Part shown: piece after piece, positions 35,137-46,139 of the stretch
Layout of the letters: each line of letters starts with the position of its first letter
How positions within the stretch are numbered: position 1 is the stretch's first letter
From: Trichobilharzia regenti
Lineage: Eukaryota > Platyhelminthes > Trematoda > Strigeidida > Schistosomatidae
Assembly: GCA_944472135.2 (NCBI GenBank)
Contig: OX235267.1
Span: forward strand, 22,117,452 to 22,181,451
Direction: 5' to 3'
DNA: 64,000 bases
Translations under genes and position numbers: made by a program
Notes under the pieces: generated by a model
What the model saw: only the letters and a program-made list of their open reading frames with translations
What the model was told of the DNA's origin: nothing
The model's database searches: none

Positions 35137-35545
35137 ATTGGTTGGACTGACTTTTGATGACAGCCACCGTAGGGACAACGGTTGGACATATTTCTTTTGA
35201 ACACATAGTGTGGGCTTGAGCTTCTGAATCACCAGTGCCGCAGTTACTTCCAGATGCCTTGATTTCACCCCCTTTGATAGGTTTGGTTGGATCCTGTCCA
35301 TGATTTTAAAGGACTTGTCAAATGGAGCAGAATGTCCTGAATTCACCAGATTTTCTGTCCCCGAATTGTATACCCCCTTGCATTCTCCCTTTGCTAACAA
35401 TGCTCGATAGTGATCCTGCGCGCGTTTTACAAGCGGACACTTGGCACGGCCAAGGTATATGATGAAGCGAGGTTGTGTGAATCGTGGATTGGAGATGGGT
35501 CTCGTTACCACGAGGCATGTTAGGATGTCTCCTATGCGCAAGAGT
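35137..35545 (-). pseudogene. Penelope-like element, GIY-YIG domain, inverted arm
   Basis: Open on the minus strand (35071-35541). Motifs: YLGRAKCPLVKRAQDHYRAL (GIY-YIG core, Tyr-Leu-Gly in place of Tyr-Ile-Gly), a NSGHSAPFDKSFKIMDR segment, and VTAALVIQKLKPTLCVQKK near the C-terminus. Bases 35137-35453 are the inverted, apparently identical counterpart of 38008-38324. Confidence 0.8.
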
Positions 35546-35574
35546 CCTAATAAGATGTTCTTGATTTTATAGCC

Positions 35575-36850
35575 TCAGGGAGATGCCAAAGGATACGATC
35601 TGTTTCGGTCGTTACGAAAAAGAATCCGAACAGAGAGTAGGGAAGGCGCTGTCTACAGTGACTGACTTTGCTTCCATTGAAATAAGCTCTATGCCTCTCG
35701 CGGTCCTAATATTGGCAACAATATTAGAGGTTGTTATGAAACGACATGGGTAAACACTCGAAATATACAATTCCAGTTTGACAACAAAATGTATCACTAG
35801 GTTGATGGTGTGGTGATGGGGAGTCCACTGGGTCCGATATTACCTGATATTTTTATGGCCAGTCTGGAACAGACAAAGCTCAAGTGTGCAATCGACAAAA
35901 CAACAGCCTACTATAGATACGTCGATGACACATTCATTGTATGCAATGATTTGAGTCACGCTTCGTCTCTATTAGACTCATTCAACAATGTACACAAAAG
36001 CATTACTTTCACGATGGAACATGAAGATGATGAAAAATTCCATTTTTTGGACGTAAAGTTGAAGAGAAAATACGACGGGACACTTGAAAGATCTGTATAT
36101 CGTAAAGACATATGGAGTGGTCTTTACTTGAATTTCAACAGCTTCTGCCCAGTGAGATACAAACGAACGCTGGTGAAAACGCTTTTCTCTCTCTCATCAA
36201 ACTCGACTACAAGGGCGACGACATTATGAGAACGGTAAATAAAAGATTAAGCGCAGTCCTGTCTAGGACGTGTCCTGCAGCATTATTAGTCTCTCTACTC
36301 CGAACAACCTCCTCACTGGTGCAGTCAAAGATCGACAAGTACCCCTCACATGTTACCTCCAACTGTGTATACCAATTCACATGTATCTGCGGGAGCAGTT
36401 ACATTGGAAGAACAGAGAGGAGGGCCTACGTCAGATTCTGCGAACATGTACCAAGGACCCATTATGGATAACTATTGCTCATAATCATATCACTTGATAT
36501 GATTATGAGCAATAGTTTGTGCTCGAAACGTCATCAGTTAATATAACTGTACAACACTGTGTGATTTATCGAAATAAAATCTTATCCATAATGGACTTAT
36601 ACTCTACCACAGTGCCCAAGTTTTATACTTATATCAATGTACCAAGGAGCCTCCGGTCAAAGGGACCGAATTGTTTAAGCTCTTCTATCGCCAAACACCT
36701 GATTGACACAGGACACCGAGTAGACGTGCTGGAATCATTCAAAATAATTAACAGGCAAAGTACCTCAAGTCTTCTCAGGTTTGCTGAAGCTATAGTGTTA
36801 AAACAATTGAAGACCTGACTTATGTGTCCAAAAAGAATCCGTTGTTGGAC
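35575..36850 (+). pseudogene. Penelope-like element: reverse transcriptase and GIY-YIG endonuclease
   Basis: The most complete PLE copy. The reverse transcriptase is readable from about 35758 (IQFQFDNKMYH, then a TAG stop at 35798-35800, a CAG-to-TAG type change). Then MGSPLGPILPDIFMASLEQ, RYVDDTFIVCND (catalytic YVDD at about 35919-35930) and FHFLDVKLKRK. A frameshift near 36180 moves to the next segment (36112-36471), ending in CVYQFTCICGSSYIGRTERR, the GIY-YIG nuclease start. After an insertion at 36457-36636 the domain resumes (SSSIAKHLIDTGHRVDVLESFKII) and ends with AEAIVLKQLKT. Not functional. Confidence 0.9.
36457..36636 (+). mobile_element. Small fold-back element from PLE terminal repeat, in PLE
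   Basis: 180-bp insertion in the GIY-YIG coding region, bounded by the 11-bp duplication ATGTACCAAGG (36446-36456, 36637-36647). It begins with an inverted partial copy (ACTATTGCTCATAATCATATCA), turns at CTTGA, and continues with TATGATTATGAGCAATAGT, TGCTCGAAACGTC, a CACTGTGTGATTTATC block and AGTGCCCAAGTTTTAT. No coding capacity. It must have been moved by enzymes made elsewhere. Confidence 0.85.
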
Positions 36851-37429
36851 TTCAATTACACTATTGACTCACTTCTTAGTAACTCTTTGTTTTCTAATTT
36901 TGTTAACTTATCTTTTCACTCCCTCCCCCTATATTTTTCGCTTGACTCTCTTAAGAGATAATTTTTCTTGATCTTCTGAGTTCTGATCACTCTATTACAT
37001 CATCAACTCTCATCTGACTTCATGTGCACTGAAATTGTAGAATTTTGATCTTCTCTAATCTAATTACGCAACTATTACTGATTTTTTTTGTTACCACGCG
37101 AACAACACAACTGTTAATTAGTTTTTTTAAGAAACTTCTCTAACAAGATATATATATATAACACTTTTGACACCTTGTAAATCGCAACGCCTTATTTCAC
37201 TATGACTCTCTGACAATATGTTTGCTAATCGACAACACATTCAGGCTGTACGCAACTGATGAGAACCGACGAAATAAAATGGACCCAGATTATTCTGCGC
37301 CAAAATTTCTTCTTTCTTTGTTCAAATTTATTAAAGAGAATCATTGTATGAAAATCTGTAAGTACTCTCTCCGAGATACTCTTAAATTTATTGAATGAAT
37401 TAAAGATCTCAATGTAAATAGCAAACGAA

Positions 37430-38335
37430 TGTTATCACTGACGCAGAATCTGTATTTACGAATGTGCCACTCGCAGAAACAATTTGTTTACTTTGTAAAT
37501 ATATGGATGACAGGAATCTGAGCATCGGAATACCAACCTCACATTTGAACGAGTTGTTGTACCAAGGTGCACATTTAGTGTACAATTAAGTTTCAACGAC
37601 GATATCTACAGAAGATAGATGGGATTGCTTTGGGCTCTCCCCTTGTCCCACTTTTGGTAGACTGCTTCATGGCCAGCTTAGAAAATGGGATCTTAAAGTC
37701 AACAATTAACGAATTTCTGCTGTACAAAAGGTACGTCGATGACACTTTTATAGTTTGTCGTGATAATTTGATTAAAATCGTATCTTAAAGGAGCTGATAC
37801 TTAACCTCGAATTTAAAATTGATACAGAAGCAGAACTTCTCCATGGATGGCTTTCAAAGTCTCTCAGTAAAACATGCTTCGTCGCCAGCCTACGTGTAAC
37901 ATTCTCCTGAAAGAAACCATTCAACCAGCACGTGAAAGACAGGCTGTCGCATTGAGCCCCTTCAACATGCATATACGAATTCACTTGGTCGTGTGGAGTC
38001 GAGTACATTGGCCGTGCCAAGTGTCCGCTTGTAAAACGCGCGCAGGATCACTATCGAGCATTGTTAGCAAAGGGAGAATGCAAGGGGGTATACAATTCGG
38101 GGACAGAAAATCTGGTGAATTCAGGACATTCTGCTCCATTTGACAAGTCCTTTAAAATCATGGACAGGATCCAACCAAACCTATCAAAGGGGGTGAAATC
38201 AAGGCATCTGGAAGTAACTGCGGCACTGGTGATTCAGAAGCTCAAGCCCACACTATGTGTTCAAAAGAAATATGTCCAACCGTTGTCCCTACGGTGGCTG
38301 TCATCAAAAGTCAGTCCAACCAATAATGAATCACT
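37430..38335 (+). pseudogene. Second Penelope-like element: reverse transcriptase and GIY-YIG
   Basis: ESVFTNVPLAETI at about 37452 (palm), then GIALGSPLVPLLVDCFMASLE (about 37622-37685) and LYKRYVDDTFIVCRDN (YVDD near 37733-37746). A deletion follows. The GIY-YIG part starts near 37970 (IYEFTWSCGVEYIGRAKC) and runs to SLRWLSSKVSPTN at about 38325. Several stops break the reverse transcriptase. Same orientation as the copy at 35.6 kb but a different subfamily. Confidence 0.85.
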
Positions 38336-38569
38336 GTTTTACTAATTCCTGTGACTTTTGTGTACATTCGGTTGTTTTATGCTCTATGAATTTACAGTAA
38401 ATCAACATCGTCAACGAGTTTCAATTTAGTGAAGTGATGAACTTCCTCAGAAAATGTAATTGCAATTTGTTGGTTACTAACATCGAATCAGGGAAACATA
38501 TCAGACGTTCAAGATATCTACTACAGAACCAGTTTATAATGAAGAATCGGTTAGAATCAAGTTGTTAAA

Positions 38570-38835
38570 GTCATGGTATCTTAATAAAACCCCGTAAGGA
38601 AACCCGATACATTCTGAGGAGACTGTTGTGTGAAATGATGCGTGAAACATTAATTTAGGTGGGACCTGAAAGGAAACGACGAGTGGGGCGTCGCCTGAAT
38701 GATGAAATGTAGGAAGTGGTGAAGGATTATAAGCAATTGCGGAGTCAGCTAGAAAGGACTGTAGGAAACAGGAGGAAATGGAGATGTTGTGTTGAAGTCT
38801 GATGTTCCACATGTAATCCAAAGGAATAATGTAAT
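38570..38835 (+). mobile_element. LINE-B 3' fragment, decayed
   Basis: Blocks GTGGGACCTGAAAGGAAACG, GAGTGGGGCGTC, AGGAAATGGAGATG and a diverged terminal motif GATGTTCCACATGTAATCC follow the LINE-B order. Confidence 0.65.
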
Positions 38836-39078
38836 AGTCATGAAAGCATGACATTCACCGAAAAGAGGTCACTGGTAAGTCTTTGTCTAAGAAAAAAATC
38901 TGTTTTAAGACCAAATGATTACCAACTTTGTAGCTGTGTGGTTTGAATATGTTTTTAATCTTCACTTCTAAGTAATTCACTTATATTAGAGGTTTTAATG
39001 ACGAAAACTTTGTGATTTTATGAGTGTCAATAATGATTACGTTATGTATTTCAAGAAATTCACACATTTATAACTTAC

Positions 39079-39194
39079 TAGATTGGCTGCCGAAAACATT
39101 CATGATTGCACTTCCAAAGAGGCCAGTCTGTTGTTGTTGTTGTTGAGATCCGCCGACATTTTGAGAGAAGCGACGGAGAGAACGCTTAGGAGAT
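39079..39194 (-). CDS. SNX14: SNX14-like sorting nexin, short linker exon with Gln run (exon 3)
   Basis: A 116-bp exon too small for simple open-frame detection. Acceptor GTGCTTTAG (39195-39203), donor GTAAGT (39073-39078). It starts with one base completing a Lys codon, has 38 codons (residues 176-213), and ends with one base of a Thr codon. It encodes SPKRSLRRFSQNVGGS, six Gln residues, then TGLFGSAIMNVFGSQS. The basic-serine block followed by a G-x-F segment resembles the region just after the RGS domain of SNX14. Phase fits both neighbours exactly. The introns on either side are about 20.4 and 21.1 kb, and nearly all LINE, PLE and SINE material of the window sits in them. Confidence 0.8.
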
Positions 39195-39414
39195 CTAAAG
39201 CACAAATATGTGAATGAATAAAAGAACAAAATAGACTATTAGCTCACCACGTCATCAACAGTTAGAGTGAATCAGAAGGACTATAGTCTTTCAATAGGCA
39301 TGAGTATTATAGAAATCAGAGAACACTTCAACCAACTAGGACTAGTCATAACATCTATCTTAGTGATTAGATCCGTGCTTGAACTAGGCAAAATGATACT
39401 GACCTTGCATGGGC

Positions 39415-40850
39415 GAAGTCATACATGCTGAGAGAACACAACGCACTAATCAAGGCGCTCTACTCGAACTCATGCAGCCAGGTTAGAGCCTGTGGAGAGT
39501 TGTCACCTGAAGCACTGACAACCAGTGGAGTCCGACAGGAATGCCCACTATCCCATTTCTATTCAGTTTCATCATGGATGTACTAATGGACTTAACCCTA
39601 ACTCACTTCAGAGACTAAGGGATTGACTTGTTACCAGGGAATAATCTCGTTGGTTTAGAACATGAAGATGATATAATCCTTCTAGGTGAAGACTCTGACA
39701 AAATGCAGAGCTTTTTGAACACCTTCAGCAGCAACCTTATAATATTTGGTATGCGATCACCTGACGTTAAATGTAAAATGATGCTACGGGACTGGACTAC
39801 ATTGGCTCCTAGTTTAAAGATAGGGAGTTAAGTGGTATAGAGAGCTGAACACTTCACTTATCTGGGAAGTTGAATCAGCAAACGCCAGCGGCTTGATCGC
39901 TGACGAAATCTCAGCACGGTATATGCCTGCCAACTTACGTCACCTCTGGCGCAGACGCGGTATTCGACTACATAGCTCAGCAGTACGCTCGGTCCTTCTT
40001 TATGGCTGTGAGACATGGCCATTGAAAGTAGAGGATATGAAAAGAATAGCTATCTTCGATCGTATGTATATGTGTAAAACTTGAGCACTGTGGTAGTAAG
40101 TAATACCATATTAGTTTGTTTATTAGATGTATCACACAGTGAAACAGTATTATTTACTGGATGACGTTTCGAACAAAATTTATTGTTCATAATCATATCA
40201 TTGACAATTGATATGATTATGAACAGTAAATTTTGTTCGAAACGTCGTCCAGTAAATAATACTGTTTCGATCGTATGTGTCTGAATTATAACTCCTGTGT
40301 AAGATGGTATAATAAGGTGAACGATTTTGAGGTTAAGCGTCGAGTGGTAGGTAGGGAGGAAAAATCAACCGACAAAGCTGTGAGGCAGCTGCATCGATTG
40401 AGATGGTTAGGACATGTGTTACACATGCCTAGCCATCGATTTCCTAAGCAACAAGCAATATTGGCTGACATAGGGTCAGGTTGGAAAACAGCCAGTGGTG
40501 GTCAAACCAAAACATGGCTTCATCACTCAATGAAACCCACAGTAGTCAGTTTAAACCATGTAGGGACTTCCTGAATGGGATCTTCACGATGGTAGGAACG
40601 AATGGCTGGAGACGATCGGTGATATGGCTTAAAATCGTTCTCAATGGCTGGCGCAGATGCATGCACTCTTCGTGGTTTTTAATGTCCAGTAAAATTCTGG
40701 TGTTTTTCCATACTATTATTCGTTTTGCGTTACATTTCTGTTTGCTATCTCTCTTTACTCTCCTCTCTTGTTTGTGCTACTCGAACTGTTGCACATCTGT
40801 GCAACGTTCTGCGCTGAAACCAGTCAGTCAGTATACATATTAGCTACACA
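39415..40850 (+). mobile_element. LINE-A fragment, interrupted
   Basis: Begins near the NALIKALYSNSCSQVRACGELS segment of the reverse transcriptase. Catalytic motif decayed: HEDD in place of YADD (about 39661). Runs through LLYGCETWPLKVEDMKR and, after an insertion (40068-40265), RLRWLGHVLHMPSHR to the end (TGCGCTGAAACCAGTCAGTCAG). More diverged than the defective subfamily and with the CAGT-type tail. Confidence 0.85.
40068..40265. mobile_element. Small fold-back element from PLE terminal repeat, in LINE-A
   Basis: 198 bp, bounded by the perfect 13-bp duplication TTCGATCGTATGT (40055-40067, 40266-40278). The left part is a minus-strand terminal repeat, from AAAACTTGAGCACTGTGGTAG to ATTGTTCATAATCATATCA. 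It turns at TTGAC and repeats as an inverted partial copy, TTGATATGATTATGAACAG to GTAAATAATACTG. Same architecture as 36457-36636 but with the long arm on the other side. Confidence 0.85.
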
Positions 40851-41519
40851 GTTATCCTTTAAAGTATTCCACCCAAAGTGCTAACCTTCAGTTCACAAAA
40901 AAATCAGTGAAATACTTTGCAAATCACACTGGTTATCACCTTATTTGAGTTAATTTCTTTAATAAATATAAAATTCATTCAATTGATACCTAATTTATGT
41001 TTGTTTTTTATTATTATTTCTTTTGTTATTTATGACTGTTCATCTTCATTGAGAATAACCCCAGTCAATGCAATTTAACTCTCAATGAGCTGCCCACAGT
41101 TGCCTTAAGGTAAGTTGTGATAAATCTTTCGGAATGAGTTCACTTCAAGAATGCTCTAGAAGTCAAGATGAAACGAATCATGACTCAATAAAATCTCGTA
41201 TTCCAAATGATTGTCTTCCAAAAAAATTGTTTAACCAATTTCTTCCAAAATAAGCACTTTTTTTGTGGCGAAAAAAGCAAAGAATCTCCACAGCTCAACC
41301 TGTTCATGTACATACATGAATGTATGTTCGAATTAGTATTACATCAGTGTTAAGGCGTGCCAGCTAAACTGCGTATTAGCTTCTCCTATATTCCTCTTTA
41401 ACACACGTTATTTTAGAAAATATTCTAAAAATCTGTCTCCTTTTCAGTTGGCGTAATGCCGCTAATTGGTTAGAACTGATTATAAAAAATAGATTATAAG
41501 AGCATATCACCATTATTAA
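40851..41519. other. Intronic DNA without recognised feature
   Basis: No exon. The last 50 bp may already belong to the LINE-C copy that follows. Confidence 0.35.
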
Positions 41520-42932
41520 TCTGTCAGTGTACGTTTCTCGACTTCACTTCTGCTTTCAACTCTGTACCTAGATGTCTCTTGCTAAATAAGCTTTCGATGA
41601 CACAAACTGAGTCCTGGGTTACCAACTGGTTGCATTCTTACTTCTCTAACAGAATGCAGTATACCGTATACGAAGACAAATCCTCCTCTGCTGTGGTCAC
41701 TGAAGCTGGCGTCCCCAAAGGTGCTGTACTCTCCCCACTTCTCTTTTCTTTCTTTCTACACGACCTACCATCTTCAAATGACATTAATTTTGTCAAATAT
41801 GCTGATGACCTAACTATATCTTTGCCTGTCAAATGTCAAAGTGACTGCTCTAAACTAAACGGCTTTTTATCAGAAGTCAGCCAGTGATCCAAGGAAAACG
41901 GTCTAACCTTAGATCACTCTAAATGCCAAACAGTCAGTTTCACCTTTAGGCATAACCTGACCTAAACAAACTGGTTAGCACTCACGAGGTGTGCAACATA
42001 GATAGAAAACACTGAAACAGAAACCAAGTCAGAAATTAAATACCTAAGCGTCATTCTATCTGCTGATCTTTCCTGGTCGTCTTATATCTTGATGATTACT
42101 AAGAAAATATTCCGTCTTACCTACTACATCAAGAAGTTAAGATATTCTGGTATGACCCAACCCGTACTCCTACAATTCGTTAACTCTCGCATTCTACCTA
42201 TTATTCTCTATTGTTCCTCCTTAGTTTCCCTGGGCTACTGAAGAAAGACTATCTTATTACACAGGATGTTAAAGGTTGTCAGCAGGGTAAGCTACATGCC
42301 ACTTAACCAGCTTGTTAATATTCTGGTTGACAGGCACATGGACTCATGTGAAAAATGGGCGAAATCCATTTTATCTAACTCACACCACTCTCTTCATTCA
42401 CAACTCTCCCCATGTATCTCTTCAGGGAAAACCAGAAGCCCATATAGGAAACTATATGCCCGCACTAGCAAGTACAAAAGCTCAACCATACCCTACTTAG
42501 CTCATGTTCTGTGCGATAAAGAAAGCATTGGGCGTGGAACCTTTAACTTATTAAATAGTCAGTAGAACAAATGGATCTCGTCTTTCCAACTCATATCATT
42601 TATAAGTAAAACGTTTTCTTTCTTTTCCTTTTCTCTCTCTTTTTTTCTGTTATGTGTTGCTTTGTTTCTTTCTTCTGCTTACGAGAGTAAATATGCTAGC
42701 ATCTAATTTTCTAACACCTTCAAACACTCTGTTCAATATTTGGCTTCGCTACCGGCATGCCAATATGTTGTTGTCATAATGAACTGATATTTCCTTAATC
42801 TATGTAGAATTTTATTTTTATTGATAATGTACTAACTGGATGCAATACTGTACTAAAATGCTGAGAATTCCATTCTATATCACAAGTACTGTTTTGGAAT
42901 AAAGCAAGTTATTATCAATAAGAATGAAATGC
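41520..42932 (+). pseudogene. LINE-C (CR1/jockey-like) reverse transcriptase fragment
   Basis: Begins near motif A (LLDFTSAFNSVP at about 41530). The open piece 41579-41887 contains WLHSYFSNRMQYTVYEDKS, GVPKGAVLSPLLFSFFLHDL and VKYADDLTIS with an intact YADD. It stops at TGA 41885, then continues with frame breaks (LGVILSADLSWS-type thumb; YYIKKLRYSG) to a 99-codon open C-terminal piece (42266-42565, with SPCISSGKTRSPYRKLYARTS). The 3' end is AGTACTGTTTTGGAATAAAGCAA. 5'-truncated. Confidence 0.85.
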
Positions 42933-43261
42933 TACTGCAATGGACACACGTGAACATGGAAGAAGAAGCAATAATTATTCAATCGTGGTTATGTAGAAAT
43001 GATCGAAACTTCGAAGGGGATAAGAAGTGGAGAAGTTTTCAGAAATGAGGATGGTTTTTTGAATAGATCATTAAAAGCCCCCAGGTGTCTATCCTGAACA
43101 TTTTTAAAACCCATACTAATCAATCTACATTTTTCATCATGACATTCACCAAACAATAAGAAGATGTAATTTATTCGGATTGGGTAATTTTCTTACCCAA
43201 CATAAGACGTGACCAGTAGGATGCAGCAGGTTGGATGTGAGGACGAATACTCGCCGAAGAA

Positions 43262-43540
43262 ATCGGTTAGCGGTTGCGCTATATCGTGAATTGGCAGAAG
43301 TTAGAATTCATGGGCCATTGGATCAGGTCCCAATGGCTTAATGGCATACGAGCACGCCTTGTAACCAGAAGGTCCTGGGTTCGAACCCCGGTGGGTGTGT
43401 ACTGATGAAGAGTCCAAAACTAGGACGAAACAGCTGTCCAGTACTCCCTGGTGGTTTTCCAATGGTTCTCTAGCTGATGTCAGCTCATGATGAAATCCTG
43501 TAAACAATCAACCAAATCCCTACAAACCAATATTTGAATA
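43262..43540 (+). mobile_element. SINE-H1 single copy, plus strand
   Basis: A well-preserved monomer. Leader TTGCGCTATATCGTGAATTG, head with CCAATGGCTTAATGG and B-box GGGTTCGAACCCCGG, ribozyme region 43399-43444, 3' body to AACCAAATCCCTACAAACCAA. The ribozyme has perfect stems I and II but core AUGAAGA (C3 changed to A), so it is probably inactive. Confidence 0.85.
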
Positions 43541-44934
43541 TTTAGAACAATCTGATCACACACACGTGCTTGTCACAGGCACTGTTCTCGAAAACAATAA
43601 AGTGTTACAGGGCGATAGAATAGACACGTAGGTTAAGTTAAAAGGCTATATTGAAGGCCAAAATAACAACAGACATTAGTAAACTAAAATTAGGGTTAAT
43701 CATAAATCAATCTTGGTATTAAAAACAAAACTTATTGGGAAAGGTTTGATGTAATGACAAATCGTTTGTGAACACATAAAGCTGGCTTATAATTTCAAAT
43801 TGCTACAGCCCCAATATGTTTTATAGAGAAGTTTAAAAGATGTAAAAAATGGCAATTTTATGCCCTCTATCCACAGTATGTTCCACAGTTGAAAACCTTG
43901 ATCGTCTATTTTTACCATAAATAGGTTCCAGGGATTCTCAATCGACTTAAGATCGTGCTTTGAAACCCTTACTTGCGAAGATATACTGACTTCTTCTAAA
44001 GTATATGTAAATACGGTAGGATTTGCTATCATTTTTTACGTCTTCTAAGGGCTTGGGAATACACAAACTTCATGTTCTCAGTCATCTGGATCTTCGTTTC
44101 ATAAAATTATTAACTAGGTGTTCATGAAACCTCTATTCACAATGAAATATTTCACGCAGTTGAATGTTATAGCAAATTAAGAGACTGTTAATATTTCAAA
44201 CCTGAAACTACAACTATTGAGATAGAATTATCTTGCTGTTAACGATATATTACTCCAAATAAGCATTAACATATAACTACAACAAGTAGAACTGTTATAA
44301 CTCCCAGAATTAGTATAGTGAGGATATGAAGAAAAAACTATCCCCCCTCATCAATTTATTCCACTGAAGTTATATAAAGATGCATAATAAAAGTTACAAT
44401 CGAGTAAAACGCAATTCAATTACGTAAGATATCTGTACTGAAGGCAACTAATTATTTGCTATTATACTTCAGCCAGAATAAATCTGTATTATAGGTCACT
44501 GATTGTTGTTGTTGCTGTTAGATGGAGGTTTATTAGACTTTGACAAGTTCACTAGTCTTTTGATGAAATTAAGTGAAAATAAAAGGTACTGATTTAGTGA
44601 CGCGCATAGAAAAATACACTGATATTGATACTAGATAACAGGGTATAACTAGTTTAAAAATGTACAAAGCCTAGAAAACGTAGGTTGTCTTAACAGGCTG
44701 TTGATGATAAAGCAATTAAAATCACTTGTTACTAATGGAATTTCGTTCCCATAATAGTAGAAGTAGGACTAATAAACTTACTACTACCTACGTTGTATGC
44801 TATCCATATAGTTAGAAATTTAATCAATAGAGTGAAGCTTCAATACTGTACACAGAATCTATCCAAGAAAATTTGTGTTTCTAATAGCGTGTAAAACCAA
44901 TCCGTAACTATTAGCTAAGATTAAAATTAGTTTC
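43541..44934. other. Intronic DNA without recognised feature
   Basis: Open stretch 43787-44032 on the minus strand has no motif or splice context. No assignable repeat. Confidence 0.4.
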
Positions 44935-45610
44935 TTGTGTATTATTATTATTGTTCCCTTGGGTTCCTTGTGGAATATAGGGCTTCAACTGCACGTCTCC
45001 ACTTGCCACTTCCGTCTTCTGTTGTATTTTTCACCTGCATCCATCTTAGTCATTACCGTTTCGATTCCTCTTCGCACGATTTCCTCCATGTCACCCTTGC
45101 ACCGATGTCCCACTCGCCGCTTCCCTTTTGGGTCCCACTCGAGCAATGGCCTGACGCGCAATGTCACCCAGCAGTCTCCTCAGCGAGTGTCCGATCCATC
45201 TCCACTTTCTCCTGCATATTTGTTGAGCGATTGGTTCTTGTTTTGTTTCTTCCCATGGTTTCTTGTTGGTGATTGTTTCCGGCCCGGCCATCTGATCTTC
45301 AGTATAGAGCGAAGACAGTTGTTGGTTGATGAAGGTCTGCAACAGGCTGTTGAAAATATTCTTTGTGACCCACCCGCCAAGTTACTGATCCGTATAGAAG
45401 AACTGACTGACTTAACGTTTGTATTGGAAATCCGACTGAATTTTGTTGTTGATGCTGAGTGTTGAAGACTTCCAGATTAGTTTCAGGTTGATGAATGTGT
45501 TTCTCGCCTTCCCGATTCTCGATCTGACATCCTCTTGTAGTGACGTCTTAATAAACCCTTATGGAGTAGATGGTGATGATATTTCGGCAGGAATACAAAT
45601 TCAATGTTCA
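44935..45610 (-). mobile_element. LINE-B 3' fragment
   Basis: Minus-strand copy, among the best preserved: open pieces 45091-45342 and 45180-45380 include RKWRWIGHSLRRLLGDIARQA and, in another frame, KIRWPGRKQSPTRNHGKK. Terminal block (complement of the TTCC motif) at about 44950-44970. Very similar to 63520-64000, including its 5' boundary region. Confidence 0.8.
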
Positions 45611-46139
45611 ATATTTCTTAGTTTGGTCAATTTCTAGTAACAGGACTGTAAACCAAGAAAATCTCTACTACTCTACATCTAAGAGACGTGACGGCTGAAA
45701 GAGACTTTCAACATCTGAAATAAGAGAATATACACACACACTCGCAGTCAAACACATAGATCCTGTTGTCATTTATCCAAAATAGTACCAGGACATTCAA
45801 ACCAAGTACACACAAACGTAGACTCAATCTATCAACTAATGAGACAACGTCGCATATTAACTAATAAAGTAGCCAATTCACATACAATTATAAGCAACGA
45901 CATATAATCACTGAAACACCAGCTAATCATATCAAAGGTCAGTTACCACGAAATCAATACATCTTTTGTATAGAAATTCACATTTTTTTCACAATTTTCT
46001 GCTATATGTGAAATTGACACTGTCACTTAGAATTCCAGTGTTGACTTCACAGTTAATATATTCTCTTGAGCTGAAATGTTAGCCGCAGCAGGATACGTGC
46101 TGAAAGATGCTGATGATGCAGTAATATAAAAGCACGATA

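Noticed and set aside
35137..38324. Retrovirus-like or LTR element
   Set aside because: The inverted identical arms are GIY-YIG coding sequence, not LTRs, and the reverse transcriptase motifs (MGSPLGP, RYVDDTF) plus GIY-YIG identify Penelope-like elements. No integrase, protease or gag is present.
43398..43410. CTGATGA string at the GTACTGATGAAG position read as the hammerhead core
   Set aside because: With that register stem I cannot pair. Aligning GUACUG with CAGUAC places the core at AUGAAGA, and two copies then show the canonical CUGANGA there. So the visible CTGATGA is coincidental.
44937..45272. Plus-strand open frames of 111-176 codons
   Set aside because: Antisense shadows of the LINE-B copy on the minus strand.
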